DNA of 55,452 nucleotides from Candidatus Gastranaerophilales bacterium (lineage in GTDB: Bacteria > Cyanobacteriota > Vampirovibrionia > Gastranaerophilales > Gastranaerophilaceae): assembly GCA_947624645.1 (NCBI GenBank), contig CANQLG010000013.1, positions 1 to 55,452 of the forward strand, given 5' to 3'. A program made the position numbers and the translations under genes. How positions within the stretch are numbered: position 1 is the stretch's first letter; every line of letters begins with the position of its first letter. The notes under the pieces are model-generated. The model was not told the origin of the DNA. It searched no databases and was given only the letters and a program-made list of their open reading frames with translations. Positions 55,401 through 55,452 of this stretch are shown one piece after another.

Positions 55401-55452
55401 ATGGTAAACGAAAATTACACGGCACAAAATGCTAAAAACTCTGCGGGGGGGG
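55401..55452 (+). CDS. Start of a gene cut by the window end, with N-terminal poly-G tract
   Basis: AAAGGACAAAAAA precedes an ATG, and 17 codons are visible: MVNENYTAQNAKNSAGG. The window ends inside the G tract at codons 15-18. Product unknown. The place of the tract near the N-terminus suggests an on/off switch. Confidence 0.6.
   Translation, partial: MVNENYTAQNAKNSAGG
55445..55452 (+). repeat. Poly-G tract 7 (8 or more G) at the window edge
   Basis: Eight G up to the last base. The full length is not visible. It starts about 44 bases after the ATG. Confidence 0.9.

Overview
The window is an A+T-rich chromosome segment of a Gram-negative-type bacterium. It carries an outer-membrane/secreted protein, FlhB with a FliA-like sigma factor, an MsbA-type exporter and a surface-glycan locus. 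Many lineage-specific proteins with short IxFxG-like N-termini and many TPR proteins recall non-photosynthetic Cyanobacteriota (Vampirovibrionia/Gastranaerophilales, 'Melainabacteria'). That placement is my inference from general resemblance, not from a marker-gene comparison.

Region 1 (1-32.9 kb) is mostly housekeeping and hypothetical genes. It holds tRNA-Thr(CGU), ispG, ychF, maf-apt-flhB-sigma (one minus-strand run), pyrF-ald, a DivIC/FtsB-like gene, groES-groEL, rsmG and bioA-bioD. Among these lie large membrane or TPR proteins of unknown function. At 9.73-9.86 kb a minus-strand leader matches the class-II (env8-like) cobalamin riboswitch core. It precedes a three-gene operon of unknown function, which is not an obvious B12 pathway target.

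Region 2 (32.9 kb to the end) is a surface-polysaccharide or glycoprotein-glycan locus. It encodes five glycosyltransferases (four GT2, one GT8), two DegT/PLP-type proteins, two paralogous ATP-grasp ligases, a TupA-like ATP-grasp protein, three paralogous radical SAM proteins, an NAD-dependent epimerase, an MsbA-like ABC exporter, a membrane acyltransferase, an XRE regulator, a KASIII-ACP-SDR acyl module and a NeuD/PglD-like acetyltransferase.

The main discovery is seven homopolymeric G tracts (8 or more to 11 G), all in this locus and none in the first 32.9 kb. Within genes the tracts always have G on the coding strand. One lies at a promoter, two near the N-terminus of a gene (one on the minus strand, one cut by the window end) and four in the 3' part of genes. 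They have the hallmarks of slipped-strand phase-variation switches, as known from Campylobacter and Helicobacter glycan loci. One tract (radical SAM, 37336-37344) also lies just upstream of a hairpin that masks the ribosome binding site of the next paralog, so one switch may control two genes. The window itself stops inside the seventh tract.
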